DNA from: Streptomyces sp. GS7
GTDB taxonomy: Bacteria > Actinomycetota > Actinomycetes > Streptomycetales > Streptomycetaceae
Reading direction: 5' to 3'
NCBI RefSeq assembly: GCF_009834125.1
Contig: NZ_CP047146.1
Coordinates: forward strand, 7,782,501 to 7,846,500
DNA length: 64,000 bases
Each line of letters opens with the position of its first letter. Within the stretch, counting starts at the first letter, position 1. Below are positions 44,808-54,328 of the stretch, piece by piece. Below the pieces are notes generated by a model. That model was given only the letters and a program-made list of their open reading frames with translations. It did not search any database and had not been told where the DNA came from. The position numbers were made by a program, and so were the translations under genes.

Positions 44808-46973
44808 CTAGGTGTGTTGTCCGGCCGCCCGCCGCCGCTCCGCGAGGCGCTCCAGCGACCACGCGGTCCACGGGTGTTCGGGGCCGAGCACACTCGCCCG
44901 CGCATCGGCCACCAGCTCGGCCTGCGCCACCGCTTCTTCGAGCAGACCGAGCTCACCGAGGACTCGGCTCAGCAAGGAGCGGGCGGCGAGGGTCTTGGGG
45001 TGGTCCGGTCCGTAGGTACGCTCGAAGGCTGCAACCGCGCCACGGACGAGGGGCAAGGCCCGGCGCTGATGACCGCTGACGATCAAGGCGAAGCCGTAGT
45101 TGAGCTCGGCGGCCAAGGTGATCGGGTGCCCGGGGCCGACCACGCTGCGGCAGTCCGCCAGCAGCTCGGGTCCGGTGACCGGGTCCAGCTCTGTGCCGAC
45201 CGTGAACTCCAGCAGGTATGTCCGCGCGATGAGCGTCGACGGATGGGCCGTGCCCAGCGCGGCGGTCCGGCCCTCGACGGCCTGTCGCAACAGCGACACT
45301 GCCTCCGCCTTCTGATCGAGCCCCCAGAACAGCACCGAGGACAGCCCCACACAACTCTCCAGTGTTTCGACGGCATCCGCGCCGAACGCGTCGGTGCAGT
45401 CCGCGAGGACGAGGCGATGGGCCGCCTCTGCTTCCTCATACCGTCCGAGCCTGTAGAGGGCCCGCCCGACCCGTTGGCGGATCGCGATCACCGCAGGGTG
45501 GCTCGCGTCCAGCAACCGCGTCCCGCGCGCGACCGCGTCCTGCGCCACCGACAGCGCGGACGCGTAGTCGCCCGCCCGGTGCAGGGCTACCACGAGCCGC
45601 AACGCGCAGTCCAGCACGCGCGCCATGGTCGTCGGACCGACCTCGGTCCATTGGCCCGCCCGACGCAGCAACGCCCGGGTGTGCGGCGCGAACGGAGCGA
45701 GCGGCGGGTCCTCTCGCGCCCACGGCTGCGTCACCTCGGGCAGTACCGTGCCAAGCATCTCGGCGGCAGCGCCGACAAGCGGGTCTCGATGATCTGCCGG
45801 GGTGCTCCGGGCGATGCTGTCGAGTAGTACCCCGTGGGTGCGCACACAGCGGGGCGGACCGGGTACGAGGCGGGTGAGTGAATGGTCGAGCAGTCCGCGG
45901 AGCGCCATCTCCACCCGGGCGCGGGGCAGCACCGCACCGATGCCTGTACCGGCCAGCAGGTGGAGCGGCAGCGGGTCGTGGGACCAGCACGCGAGTAACT
46001 GGATCAAGGTCGTGGCCTCGGGCAGCCCGTGGGTGCGCAGTGCGTCCAGGGACAGTTCCCAGGTGCTACTGGCGAGATGGCGCGAGTCGTGGCCGCTGCC
46101 GTACTCGGCCCCTTGGTCCAGCAGTTCGATGGCGTCCACCTCGGATCCCCGGTCGAGGGCCCGCCCATACTCCGCCATGCTCCACGGATCAATCACCTGG
46201 TGCGCTAGGTAGCCGCCCGCGAGGGTGAGCGCCAGCGGCAGCCGCCCGAGCCGGTCCGCGATCTCGGCCGCCTCCTCCACTGTCCCGCTCTCCGGAGCCA
46301 GATCGCACAGCACCCGTGCCGCGTCCTCCCTCGGCAGCACACCCACGTGATGCAGCTCGGCACCAGGCCACCAATGCGCGGCAACCTGCCGGGTGGTGAC
46401 CAGGGTGGTGCCGCGCGGGCTGGTGCGCAGCCAGCCGCCGTCGCGGAGGATAGCCGGGTCGTCGGCGTTGTCGATCACCAACAGCCACGGCTGGTCGGAC
46501 CGGTCCAGCCGGTCCCACACCAGGTCCGCGGCGGCCCGCAGCCCGCTGCGCGCGGCGGTGAGCTCGCCTTCGCCCGCCCCGCGGTCCGCGGCGACGGCAA
46601 GCATTCCAGCGCGTAGCGAGGTCAGGTCGGAGGCGTTGACCCACAGTCCGATCCGACCGCCCTCGGCGGTCGCGGAACGGAAGATCTCGGAGGCAACGGC
46701 AGTCTTGCCGCAGCCGCCTAGGCCGTACAGCACGTAGACCTGATGAGCCCTGCCGTCTTCGAGGGCGGTCCGCAGCCGCGCCATCACTTCCACCCGGTCA
46801 CGCAGGACCACCGGAGAGCGTCCTATCGCCGGTCGCCGTACGGAGTCCGGCGCCGTCCCTGACACGGCGGTCCAGGCATCACCGTGGTGGTGGTGCTCGG
46901 TGATGTGCTGGTCCCCACCGGACTGGTAGACCCGGCCATTGCCCTCCGCCCGGCCCTCGGTCGACCCACTCAT
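44808..46973 (-). CDS. STAND ATPase with NB-ARC domain and tetratricopeptide tail
   Basis: This is a 721-aa protein. Residues about 14-26 carry a short motif VYQSGGDQHITEH. The NB-ARC domain has P-loop YGLGGCGKT (about 83-91) and Walker B LLVIDNADD; TPR-like helices fill the C-terminal third (LYRLGRYEEAEAAHRLV, RSLLSRVLGELGLLEEAVAQ). STAND ATPases of this kind act as regulated switches, some in antiphage defence, others in signalling. It is coupled (ATGA) to the upstream small gene sharing its N-terminal motif. No effector nuclease or protease domain is visible in it. Confidence 0.85.
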   Translation of the reverse strand: MSGSTEGRAEGNGRVYQSGGDQHITEHHHHGDAWTAVSGTAPDSVRRPAIGRSPVVLRDRVEVMARLRTALEDGRAHQVYVLYGLGGCGKTAVASEIFRSATAEGGRIGLWVNASDLTSLRAGMLAVAADRGAGEGELTAARSGLRAAADLVWDRLDRSDQPWLLVIDNADDPAILRDGGWLRTSPRGTTLVTTRQVAAHWWPGAELHHVGVLPREDAARVLCDLAPESGTVEEAAEIADRLGRLPLALTLAGGYLAHQVIDPWSMAEYGRALDRGSEVDAIELLDQGAEYGSGHDSRHLASSTWELSLDALRTHGLPEATTLIQLLACWSHDPLPLHLLAGTGIGAVLPRARVEMALRGLLDHSLTRLVPGPPRCVRTHGVLLDSIARSTPADHRDPLVGAAAEMLGTVLPEVTQPWAREDPPLAPFAPHTRALLRRAGQWTEVGPTTMARVLDCALRLVVALHRAGDYASALSVAQDAVARGTRLLDASHPAVIAIRQRVGRALYRLGRYEEAEAAHRLVLADCTDAFGADAVETLESCVGLSSVLFWGLDQKAEAVSLLRQAVEGRTAALGTAHPSTLIARTYLLEFTVGTELDPVTGPELLADCRSVVGPGHPITLAAELNYGFALIVSGHQRRALPLVRGAVAAFERTYGPDHPKTLAARSLLSRVLGELGLLEEAVAQAELVADARASVLGPEHPWTAWSLERLAERRRAAGQHT

Positions 46974-47365
46974 CGCTCAGTGATGCGCAGGTCGCGTCCG
47001 GCCTGGTAGATCCGGGAGTCGCCGGAGGCGGTGGCGCGCTGTGAGACGGCCGGGGCGTGTTCCGCCTCGGGTGCGAGTTCGTCCAGCAGGCTCCGCAGCT
47101 CCAACGCGGCCTCGGGCCGGTCGACCAGCATCCGCCTGATCCGGCCCTGCCACTCGGCTGCCAGTTCGTCCTCGGTGGCCCGGTCCGCGGCCAGGTCCTC
47201 TCGAGTGCTGTCCAGCTCAGCGGCTACCGCATCGGCCCGCTCGGGCCAGGCCCGCCGCCAGAGGGCGACGACCCCGTCCCTGGTGCGCTCCCAGGCGTCC
47301 GTCGCCATCAGTGTGACGAGGGTCAGGCTCGCATTCTGCGCGAGCGTGGTCAGCTCCGGATCCAT
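46970..47365 (-). CDS. Small effector-associated-like protein paired with the STAND ATPase
   Basis: This is a 131-aa protein read from ATG 47365 (GAGGAGCGTGCGAC ahead). The N-terminal part is helical and charged (WERTRDGVVALWRRAWPERA). The C-terminus is SGDSRIYQAGRDLRITER, matching the N-terminus of the adjacent STAND ATPase (VYQSGGDQHITEH). That repeated Y-Q-X-G-X-D-X-X-I-T-E motif is likely a docking element. It overlaps the ATPase gene by four bases. Confidence 0.7.
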   Translation of the reverse strand: MDPELTTLAQNASLTLVTLMATDAWERTRDGVVALWRRAWPERADAVAAELDSTREDLAADRATEDELAAEWQGRIRRMLVDRPEAALELRSLLDELAPEAEHAPAVSQRATASGDSRIYQAGRDLRITER

Positions 47366-47404
47366 GTCGCACGCTCCTCACGCTGCTGCGCACTGGTTGG
47401 CGTA

Positions 47405-48013
47405 TCAGCGGACGGTGGGCGGCCCGAGCGGGGCGATCTCCCGCTCGAAGAACTCCGAGAACTCCTCGCCCTTGCGGTACAGAGACTCGAATTCGGTGAC
47501 CGTCGTCGCGATCTGCTCGGGATCGATAAACCGGCGCGCGCCTGCACCCTTCAGTTCCTCATCGTAGATCACGGCGTACATCACCGAATTCCCGAGGACG
47601 ACCACCTCGGGCAGCGGCCCATCGCGCTCCAGGTCGGCGATCTCCCGGGCGTCCAGTACCCGGATCTCCTCGCCCAGCTCCGACCGGAGCCGGAAGGAGT
47701 TCATCTCCCACTGGAGGTATGGAGTCACGGGGAATTCGACGATACGAAGCCTCCGGAACGCCAGGCCGCGTCGAGCGGCGTCCTCGAAGTACGCGGCAAC
47801 GGAAGCCCGCTCGGCTTCGATCAAACGCAACGCGCCCGCCCAGTCTCCGGAGGCGAATGCGTCCCAGCTCGGCGAGCCCTGCTCCTTGAACGTCTGGCCG
47901 CGCTCGACCTTGGCAAGAAGATGGATGTCGCTCTCGTAGAACCGACCGAAGTCATCGAGGTAGTCCGGCCTCTTGAGGACCTCGCCGGCGCCGGCGCGGA
48001 AGCACTCAAACAC
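47405..48013 (-). CDS. DUF6879-like protein
   Basis: This is a 202-aa soluble protein read from the GTG at 48013, eight bases inside the end of the upstream gene. Segments RPDYLDDFGRFYESDIHLLA, PYLQWEMNSFRLRSELGEEI and RFIDPEQIATTVTEFESLYR are those of a family common in Streptomyces next to small regulators and STAND genes. Its biochemical role is unknown; it may act as a partner of the upstream small protein. Confidence 0.75.
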   Translation of the reverse strand: MFECFRAGAGEVLKRPDYLDDFGRFYESDIHLLAKVERGQTFKEQGSPSWDAFASGDWAGALRLIEAERASVAAYFEDAARRGLAFRRLRIVEFPVTPYLQWEMNSFRLRSELGEEIRVLDAREIADLERDGPLPEVVVLGNSVMYAVIYDEELKGAGARRFIDPEQIATTVTEFESLYRKGEEFSEFFEREIAPLGPPTVR

Positions 48014-48275
48014 TGGGAATGTCCGTCTTCGCCGCGATGAGCATACTGCGGGGGATGACCACGAGGCGTTCGTCCGGGCTGATTGAGACTCCGTCCGGCA
48101 GGCGGGTGCCGAGGGAGGTGGTGAGATCACGTCCGACCACGGCGATGTCGCCGTTCTCCAGCTCCCAGATGTCTGGGCATTCAGGGCCGGAGTTGGTCAC
48201 GCCCAACTCCAGAGCCGATTTGCCCAGACGCCTCTTGAAGTTCGTTCCCGGGTCCGCTTCCCAGGGCCTGCTCAT
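48006..48275 (-). CDS. Small protein upstream of the DUF6879-like gene
   Basis: This is an 89-aa protein. The start is ATG 48275, with GAGGGGTGGCATC ahead; an in-frame TTG at 48329 would add 18 residues of non-family sequence. The C-terminal part is beta-rich (PDIWELENGDIAVVGRDLTT, SPDERLVVIPRSMLIAAK). It precedes the DUF6879-like gene with an 8-base overlap, an arrangement I have seen repeatedly in Streptomyces; function unknown. Confidence 0.7.
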   Translation of the reverse strand: MSRPWEADPGTNFKRRLGKSALELGVTNSGPECPDIWELENGDIAVVGRDLTTSLGTRLPDGVSISPDERLVVIPRSMLIAAKTDIPSV

Positions 48276-48386
48276 GATGCCACCCCTCTGCCGCCTTGTT
48301 ACTTCAACGTAGCAGTGACAGGCCATCAAGTGCCTTACATAGTAGGGGGTTTGGCCTGATCGAGTGAAGGCCGCGAGGTCGTGCGG

Positions 48387-48822
48387 CTAGTCCGTTTCTT
48401 CTGGATCATGTCGCTGACCAGATGAAGATGGGTGCGAAGTGGAGTGCGGTGAAGCAGATGGCGGTGGTTTTTCGTAGCGGGTGGCCAGATCACGCCATAG
48501 CTTCATGCGGTTGATGTAGCGCTCCGCGGTGTTGCCCTGCTTGTCGGCGTCGCGGTCGAAGGCGGGCGGTCTGCCTCCGGCCCGCCCGCGGCGCGCTTGC
48601 CGTGGGCTGTCTGGTCCGCGGGCTGCGGGATCGCCGCCCGGATGCGCCGCCGCAGGTGCTCGCGAAAGGCACGCGAGGAGTGCGCCTTGTCCGCCAGGAC
48701 CATGTCTGGCGCAGTACCAGTACCGGACCGTCCGATCGGCCGCGGAATCCGCAGGCGGGCCATGACCTGCATGAAGGCGGGCGCGTCCCCGGCCTGTCCT
48801 GGGGTGAGGTGGAATGCCAAGG
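48387..48822 (-). pseudogene. IS5-type transposase C-terminal fragment (frameshifted)
   Basis: Minus-strand codons read LAFHLTPGQAGDAPAFMQVM, then DMVLADKAHSSRAFREHLRR and IRAAIPQPADQ. After a frameshift near 48550 they continue as PPAFDRDADKQGNTAERYIN and RMKLWRDLATRYEK. That is the C-terminal catalytic half of an IS5-family DDE transposase; the YIN-R-X3-WRXXATRYEK string is characteristic. The 5' half is absent, so the element is dead. Confidence 0.8.
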
Positions 48823-49018
48823 GCCGACAGCGGCTGTCGCTGGTGGCGGACCCCGACTCGGACAAGCGCACCCGCGGCCTGGTCAGCTTCATCCCGCCCG
48901 GCACCCCCGCACCGACCGCCGTCACACAGGAACCGAGCACGGACGACGTCTACCTACCGCCCCGCTGGACCACCAACCCCGCCGCCCTCCGTCAACTCGT
49001 CTGCACAGCCGCTGGCGC

Positions 49019-49062
49019 CGTCGCCTTCGGGATTCGAACCCGAGACCTACGCATTACGAGGG
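49019..49062 (-). tRNA. 3' half of a tRNA-Thr(CGT) gene, fragment
   Basis: The minus strand holds the anticodon loop CTCGTAA (anticodon CGT), a 3' anticodon-stem strand, variable loop AGGTC, and a perfect T arm (TCGGG TTCGAAT CCCGA), followed by AGGCG of the acceptor. The D arm and 5' half are missing: the sequence departs at the anticodon loop. This is the usual appearance of an integrase attachment site remnant (a copied tRNA 3' end). Confidence 0.72.
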
Positions 49063-49376
49063 GGTGCGGGATCGTCTTGTGTGGTGCTGGCTGATGCCGC
49101 AGAATCCCGTTTCCCCAGGTCAAGAGCCTGCGTCCCTCGACACAGGTACCGCCCAATCCACCCTGTGCCACCCCGTCCGCTCACGCATCGCTCACGCAGC
49201 AGGCCGCTGTTCCGGCAACTTCGCGAAGAAGCACGCCACCTAGCGATAGGAATCACGGACCAGCTCGTCGGCTTCGCCTCGGGTTATCGCACCCCGGCCG
49301 AAGCCAACACCATGCCAACCCACCCGACCCCGGCACCGAAGGAGCCCGCGTTAGCCATGGATTCGTCCTCATCTGA

Positions 49377-51020
49377 TCAGCCGAGGTCTTGGCGGAGGCG
49401 GCTGAGATAGGCATCGATCTGCGCCAGCCCCGGCCAGTCGCTCCCCCGCAGATGGAAGGTTTCCGACCGGAGGCGGTCACCGACCTCCAGTGCCTGAGGG
49501 AGGTTTTCCACTGCTGCATACAGGCCCATGAGTCGTGCGAGGGTATCCAGGTGACGATTGACAGCGTCCTCGTCGTCGGGAGCAGGCGTGATCTCCGCGA
49601 CGTGATCGAAGGCCCGGATGGCGGCGCTCGCTTCACCAAGTTCCATCCGGCACTGCGCAGCGTAGTACCAGCACAGCTGTGCTTGCTCGTCATCGTCGCC
49701 GTAGCGGTTGGTATATTCCTGGGCGAGTGGCTCGAACAAGGCGAGGGCCTCGCGGTGGCTTCCGGCCAGGAACTTCACTTGGGCGAGGCTGAACTGCATA
49801 CCCTCCCTGAGCTCTGGATCCGTGGCTCTCGCGATGGCCTCGTCCAAAGCATCGGCGGCCTGGGTGAACTGGCCCTCCTGAGCCAGCCGAGCTGCCCGGC
49901 CCGAAATCGCGTCCGCTTCCTGCTCGGTCAGTCCGGCAGCGGCGCCTGACTGCGCCGCTGCCGGCGGGACTTCCAGTGGCGAGGGAACCACCACGGTGGG
50001 TGTGTAGAAGGCAGCGACGCCGGTGCCGCGCGCCCGACCGCCGAAGGGGCGCAGGAACGGCAGCCGGGGGTCGAGGACACCGTCGCCAGTCGCGGCAAGC
50101 CTGCCGGCGGTGGCATGGATGAAGGGCAGGAGAGCGTCGTAGACCTCCATCGCGCCCATGCGCTGCTCGGATTCCTTGGTGAGCATCACCAACAGCAGCT
50201 TCTCGATGTCGGCCGGCACATCCGGGCGCAGGGAGCGGATGGGAGGGGGCAGGGTGTGGACGTGGTGCCACATGTAGGAGCGGCTGTCGTCGGGGGTGAA
50301 GGGTGGCTTTCCGGTCAAGAGTTCATGGAGCACACAGGCGAGGGCGTATACGTCGGCGGCAGGGCCGACGGCGTTGGCCAGGCTTTGCTCGGGTGACATG
50401 TAGGGCGGGGTGCCGACGGTCATGCCGACCTGGGTGAGTCGGGGCAGGGTGCCGACTCCGCGCAGGGCGGCGACGCCGAAGTCGAGGACCTTCACTACCC
50501 CTCCGGGGGTGATCATCAGGTTGGAGGGTTTGACGTCGCGGTGGACGACGTCGTGGTGGTGCACGGTGTCGAGGACGGAGGCGATCTGGGCGCCGACGGC
50601 CGCTGCCCAAGAGACGGAGACGGTCTCGTTTTCGTAGTCGGTTTCGTCGATGAAGGTCTGCAACTCGCGACCCTGCAGGAGCTGCATGACGACGAACAGG
50701 CGTCCGCTGGCCTCATCAGTACCCGTGTCGTAGACAGCGGGAACACCAAGGTGTTCGATGCCGGCGGTGGTCTGGACCTCGCGAAAGAAGCGGGCTCGGC
50801 GGGTCTGCAGGGTCTCCTGGAAGGCCGCGCCCTGGAATCCGGGCGGAACCGGGCTTTCGGCCAGCATCATCTTCACTGCGACCCGGCGGTCCAGGCGTTC
50901 GTCGTACGCCTGCCAGACCTCGCCCATGCCACCCGCGCCGATAGGCGTGTACAGCCGGTACCGGCCCGCGATGATGCGGGCTGGTACTCCAGAGTCGGAG
51001 GTCGGCGTGCCGTGCACCAT
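49377..51020 (-). CDS. Serine/threonine protein kinase with TPR-like tail
   Basis: This is a 547-aa protein from ATG 51020 (AGAGAGG ahead; longer frame from 51092 rejected). The Hanks-type kinase domain is complete: glycine loop GAGGMGEV (28-35), K50 in VAVK, HRDVKPSN (160-167), DFG (180-182), and the APE-like MSPEQ. It lacks a membrane helix. The C-terminal part (about 370-547) has TPR-like helices (ADALDEAIARATDPELREGM, LGEASAAIRAFDHVAEITPA). It lies 75 bases after hsdR on the same strand, so is probably in the restriction operon. Target proteins unknown. Confidence 0.9.
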   Translation of the reverse strand: MVHGTPTSDSGVPARIIAGRYRLYTPIGAGGMGEVWQAYDERLDRRVAVKMMLAESPVPPGFQGAAFQETLQTRRARFFREVQTTAGIEHLGVPAVYDTGTDEASGRLFVVMQLLQGRELQTFIDETDYENETVSVSWAAAVGAQIASVLDTVHHHDVVHRDVKPSNLMITPGGVVKVLDFGVAALRGVGTLPRLTQVGMTVGTPPYMSPEQSLANAVGPAADVYALACVLHELLTGKPPFTPDDSRSYMWHHVHTLPPPIRSLRPDVPADIEKLLLVMLTKESEQRMGAMEVYDALLPFIHATAGRLAATGDGVLDPRLPFLRPFGGRARGTGVAAFYTPTVVVPSPLEVPPAAAQSGAAAGLTEQEADAISGRAARLAQEGQFTQAADALDEAIARATDPELREGMQFSLAQVKFLAGSHREALALFEPLAQEYTNRYGDDDEQAQLCWYYAAQCRMELGEASAAIRAFDHVAEITPAPDDEDAVNRHLDTLARLMGLYAAVENLPQALEVGDRLRSETFHLRGSDWPGLAQIDAYLSRLRQDLG

Positions 51021-51095
51021 GCGCGGTGCCTCTCTGCATGGGCGGAGCGCAACCACCCCGCCGGGCCAGTTATATGACGTACTGTCGGGCAAAGG

Positions 51096-54000
51096 CTACG
51101 CGGTCGGTGGCTCCGCCCGATGGCTTCCGGTGGACTTGAGTTCGGCGGCTCGCTGTTCAGTCGCCCGGCGCTCAGCTTCGCGCCGGACCGGGCGACGGAT
51201 GAGCTGGTACGCCTGTTGGGTCGCGACCTGTTTGAAAAGACGGTTGACGTTGGTGTCGTCGAAGTAGCGGACCATGAGGGCATCGTTGGAGGCTGCCTGG
51301 TCGATGACGATCCGGTCGAGGTCCTTCTCCAGTTCCCCGCCGAAGACGTCCTGGTCCTGGTGCAGTGCGATGGCCCGCAGTTCCGGGTCTTCGCTGACGG
51401 CGACCACGAGCTGACCGAGCAGGATCTGGTCGGTGGTGGACATCCCTGTTCCGTATTCCTCGTTGACGGACTGGATCACCTCGGCCAGCGACATCTCCTC
51501 CGCTTCCGCCACTACGCCGCCCGCTTCGGGCACCAAGCCCGGCAGCACCTGCGCCCCGGCTGCCTCCAGGTGCAGTTCAGGGGTGCCAGTCTGCGTGATG
51601 CGCATGTGGCTCGGGACCGCGGCACCTATGTCTGCACCGGCGCTGTGCACGGGCGCGGGCAGGCGGCGCAGCAGGAAGCGCCCGTACTGGTAGAGGCGTT
51701 CCAGTTCGAGGTTCTCGAAGCCGATGACGTGGGAGAGCCAGCCGTACGCCTTGGTGTAGGAGTCCAGGGCACGGCGGAACTCGGCAGCGGTGTCGGGTTC
51801 GGTGGCGTTGAGGGCGTTGAAGCGGTCCAGGGCTGGCTGGAGGTAGCCGTAGAGCCGCGCGTGTGCCTTCATGACGGCGGTATCGGTCGCCGTTCCGCCC
51901 TGGAAGGCGGCGAAGTACGCGGTGACGAAGGCATCCATCTCCGCTTCCACCAGGAGCTGGTAGGCCATGACCTCGCGTTCGCGGTCGAACAGCAGGTTGG
52001 GGTCGGTGGGCTCGCTGACCGATGCCTCGTAGTATTGCTGGAAAGCCTGCTCGATGTCCTCGGGCCGGTTGGCGAAGTCGAGGATGAACAGGTCCTCAGT
52101 GGTCTTGAGCCGGTGGGTGCGGTTGAGCCGGGAAAGAGTCTGCACCGCGGCCAGCTTCACGAGGATCTTGTCCACGTACATGGTGGTGAGCAGCGGCTGG
52201 TCGAAGCCGGTCTGGTACTTCTCGGCGACGACGAGGATGCGATGTTCGGGCTTCGGCACGGAAGGCGGGTTCGGGTCGTCCGCGCGGGTGTAGCCGAAAC
52301 GCGCCGGCAGTTCGCGTTCGGGAAAGCCGTTGAGCTTGGCTTCGGTGTACTCGATCCCGTCGAGGGTCAGTGCACCGGAGAACGCGACCAGGGTGCCGCA
52401 GTCGGTGAAGCCCCGCTGGTCGATGTAGGCCCGCATGGCCTGGTACAGCCGTACGGCGTGGTCACGGCCGGAGGTAACCACCATCGCCTTGGCCCGGCCG
52501 CCGAGGCGCGGGCTTGAGTGCGAGCGGAAGTGGTCGACGATGATCTTCGCGCGGGAGGCCATCGACGCCTCCGACATCAGCGCGGCCCTCACCAGCTTCG
52601 AGCGGGCCTTACGCGGGTCCACCTGCTGCTCCGCCTCGTCGGCAGCGGCTTCCTGGAGCCTGAAGTAGGTGGCGTAGGTGATGTAGTTGCCGAGCACGTC
52701 CAGGATGAAGCCCTCCTCGATGGCCTGCCGCATCGAGTAGACGTGGAACGGTCCCTTCTCCTGCTCCCCCGAGCTGGGATTGGCGTAAGCGGTGCCGAAG
52801 AGGTCGATCGTCTTCGCCTTGGGGGTGGCCGTGAACGCGAAGAAGGACAGGTTCGGCTGCTTGCCGCGCGCCAGGGCTGCGGCCGTCAGCGGGTCGCCGT
52901 CCTCGTCCACCGCGTCCGAGCCGAGACGTCCCAGCGCCTTCTTCAGTGCCGCCGCGCTCTCACCGCCCTGCGAGGAGTGCGCCTCGTCGATAATCACTGC
53001 GTAGCGCTGCCCGCCCAGCCCCGCGACCTTGTCCAGGACGAACGGGAACTTCTGCACCGTGGTGATCACGATCCGGGCCGTCGGCCCGGTCAGCGCATCC
53101 GCGAGCTGCTGAGAATTCTCGTCGATCCGCACGACCACGCCGGCCTTGTGGTCGAACTGGTAGATGGTGTCCTGGAGCTGCTTGTCCAGTACCCGCCGGT
53201 CGGTGATGACGATGACCTTGTCGAAGACCAGCTTGTTCGCCCCCAGACCAGAGGCGAGCGCGGCGGGCGCGATCTGCCCCGGGTCGTGGGAGGTGTGCAG
53301 GCTGGACAGGTGGTGCGCGAGCCAGGCGATGGTGTTGGACTTGCCCGAGCCGGCGGAGTGCTGGATCAGGTAGTTCTCCCCCGCGCCGTGTCGGGCGGCG
53401 TGCGAGATGAGCTTGCGTACCGCGTCCCACTGATGGAAACGGGGGAAGATCAACGGCTGCGTGTGCGCGCTACCCGGCTTGTGCGACGGCGCCCGGCCGG
53501 CCTTCGCAGCGGCGTCCTCTACATGCAGGAACCGCTGCAGCAGCTCCAGCCAGTTGTCCCGGGCCCACACCTCGCCGAAGAGGTATGAGGTGGGGTACTT
53601 CCCATCAGTCGACGCCGGCTCGTTGCCCGCGCCGCCGACCTCGCCAGGACCACCGGAACCGGTGTTGAAGGGGAGGAAGCGGGTGGCATCGGCGGCCAGG
53701 CGGGTCGTCAGGAATGCCAGCGTCGGATCGACCGCGAAGTGGACCAGACTGCGCTTTGCGAAGAACGGTTCCTTCGGGTCGCGGTCGCGTCGGTACTGCC
53801 GCTTGGCGTCCTCGACGGTCTGGCCGGTCAGCCCATTCTTCAACTCCACGGAGGCAACGGGGAGTCCGTTGAGAAGGAACGCCATGTCGAGGCTGTCGGC
53901 CGGGCGCGAGGCCGAGTAGTGGAACTGGCGCACGAAGGTGAGCCGGTTAGCGTCGTACTCGACCAAGGCATCGGCAGCGAGAGTGTGCGCGGGACGGAAG

Positions 54001-54317
54001 TACGCAAGCTGAACCTTCACGTTGCGGTCATTCACGCCCCGACGCAGCACGTCTAGCAGCCCTCGAGAGTCGATCTCCCGCGCCACCCGCTTGGCGAACC
54101 GCCCGATGGCCTGCTCTTCGTCCTCGTCGTAGGCAGCCTGGAGCGCCAGCCATGCGCCCTTCTGCGACGCACGCAGAAACTCGCGCAGCTCGGAGGTGTC
54201 GATACCGAGAGCGCGGTCATAGGTGTCCGACAGCCCGCGCTGCCAGCCGCTGCACAACAGCGCCGCTTCCACGGCATTCTCGAATGCCTTCTCGGTGTAC
54301 ACGCGGGCGTCATTCAT
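51096..54317 (-). CDS. hsdR: Type I restriction endonuclease, R subunit
   Basis: This is a 1073-aa motor-nuclease subunit. The N-terminal nuclease core has D144 (DSLDMAFLLN) and E158-X-K160 (VASVELKN), followed by Walker A HSAGSGKSNT near 320-328, DEAH at 444-447 (IIDEAHSSQ) and the helicase motif FTATPK. The C-terminal helical part fits HsdR. It starts 11 bases after hsdS. With HsdM and HsdS it cuts unmodified DNA after translocation. Confidence 0.96.
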   Translation of the reverse strand: MNDARVYTEKAFENAVEAALLCSGWQRGLSDTYDRALGIDTSELREFLRASQKGAWLALQAAYDEDEEQAIGRFAKRVAREIDSRGLLDVLRRGVNDRNVKVQLAYFRPAHTLAADALVEYDANRLTFVRQFHYSASRPADSLDMAFLLNGLPVASVELKNGLTGQTVEDAKRQYRRDRDPKEPFFAKRSLVHFAVDPTLAFLTTRLAADATRFLPFNTGSGGPGEVGGAGNEPASTDGKYPTSYLFGEVWARDNWLELLQRFLHVEDAAAKAGRAPSHKPGSAHTQPLIFPRFHQWDAVRKLISHAARHGAGENYLIQHSAGSGKSNTIAWLAHHLSSLHTSHDPGQIAPAALASGLGANKLVFDKVIVITDRRVLDKQLQDTIYQFDHKAGVVVRIDENSQQLADALTGPTARIVITTVQKFPFVLDKVAGLGGQRYAVIIDEAHSSQGGESAAALKKALGRLGSDAVDEDGDPLTAAALARGKQPNLSFFAFTATPKAKTIDLFGTAYANPSSGEQEKGPFHVYSMRQAIEEGFILDVLGNYITYATYFRLQEAAADEAEQQVDPRKARSKLVRAALMSEASMASRAKIIVDHFRSHSSPRLGGRAKAMVVTSGRDHAVRLYQAMRAYIDQRGFTDCGTLVAFSGALTLDGIEYTEAKLNGFPERELPARFGYTRADDPNPPSVPKPEHRILVVAEKYQTGFDQPLLTTMYVDKILVKLAAVQTLSRLNRTHRLKTTEDLFILDFANRPEDIEQAFQQYYEASVSEPTDPNLLFDREREVMAYQLLVEAEMDAFVTAYFAAFQGGTATDTAVMKAHARLYGYLQPALDRFNALNATEPDTAAEFRRALDSYTKAYGWLSHVIGFENLELERLYQYGRFLLRRLPAPVHSAGADIGAAVPSHMRITQTGTPELHLEAAGAQVLPGLVPEAGGVVAEAEEMSLAEVIQSVNEEYGTGMSTTDQILLGQLVVAVSEDPELRAIALHQDQDVFGGELEKDLDRIVIDQAASNDALMVRYFDDTNVNRLFKQVATQQAYQLIRRPVRREAERRATEQRAAELKSTGSHRAEPPTA

Positions 54318-54328
54318 CTGAATCCCCC

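Larger units (their letters stand above)
48330..49376. other. Scar region between the STAND set and the restriction operon
   Basis: Besides the transposase debris and tRNA fragment described below, this kilobase holds a plus-strand fragment near 48826-48995 reading LVSFIPPGTPAPTAVT and DDVYLPPRWTTNPAALRQLV, which looks like the tail of an unidentified protein, cut off at the tRNA fragment. No intact gene is present. Confidence 0.55.
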
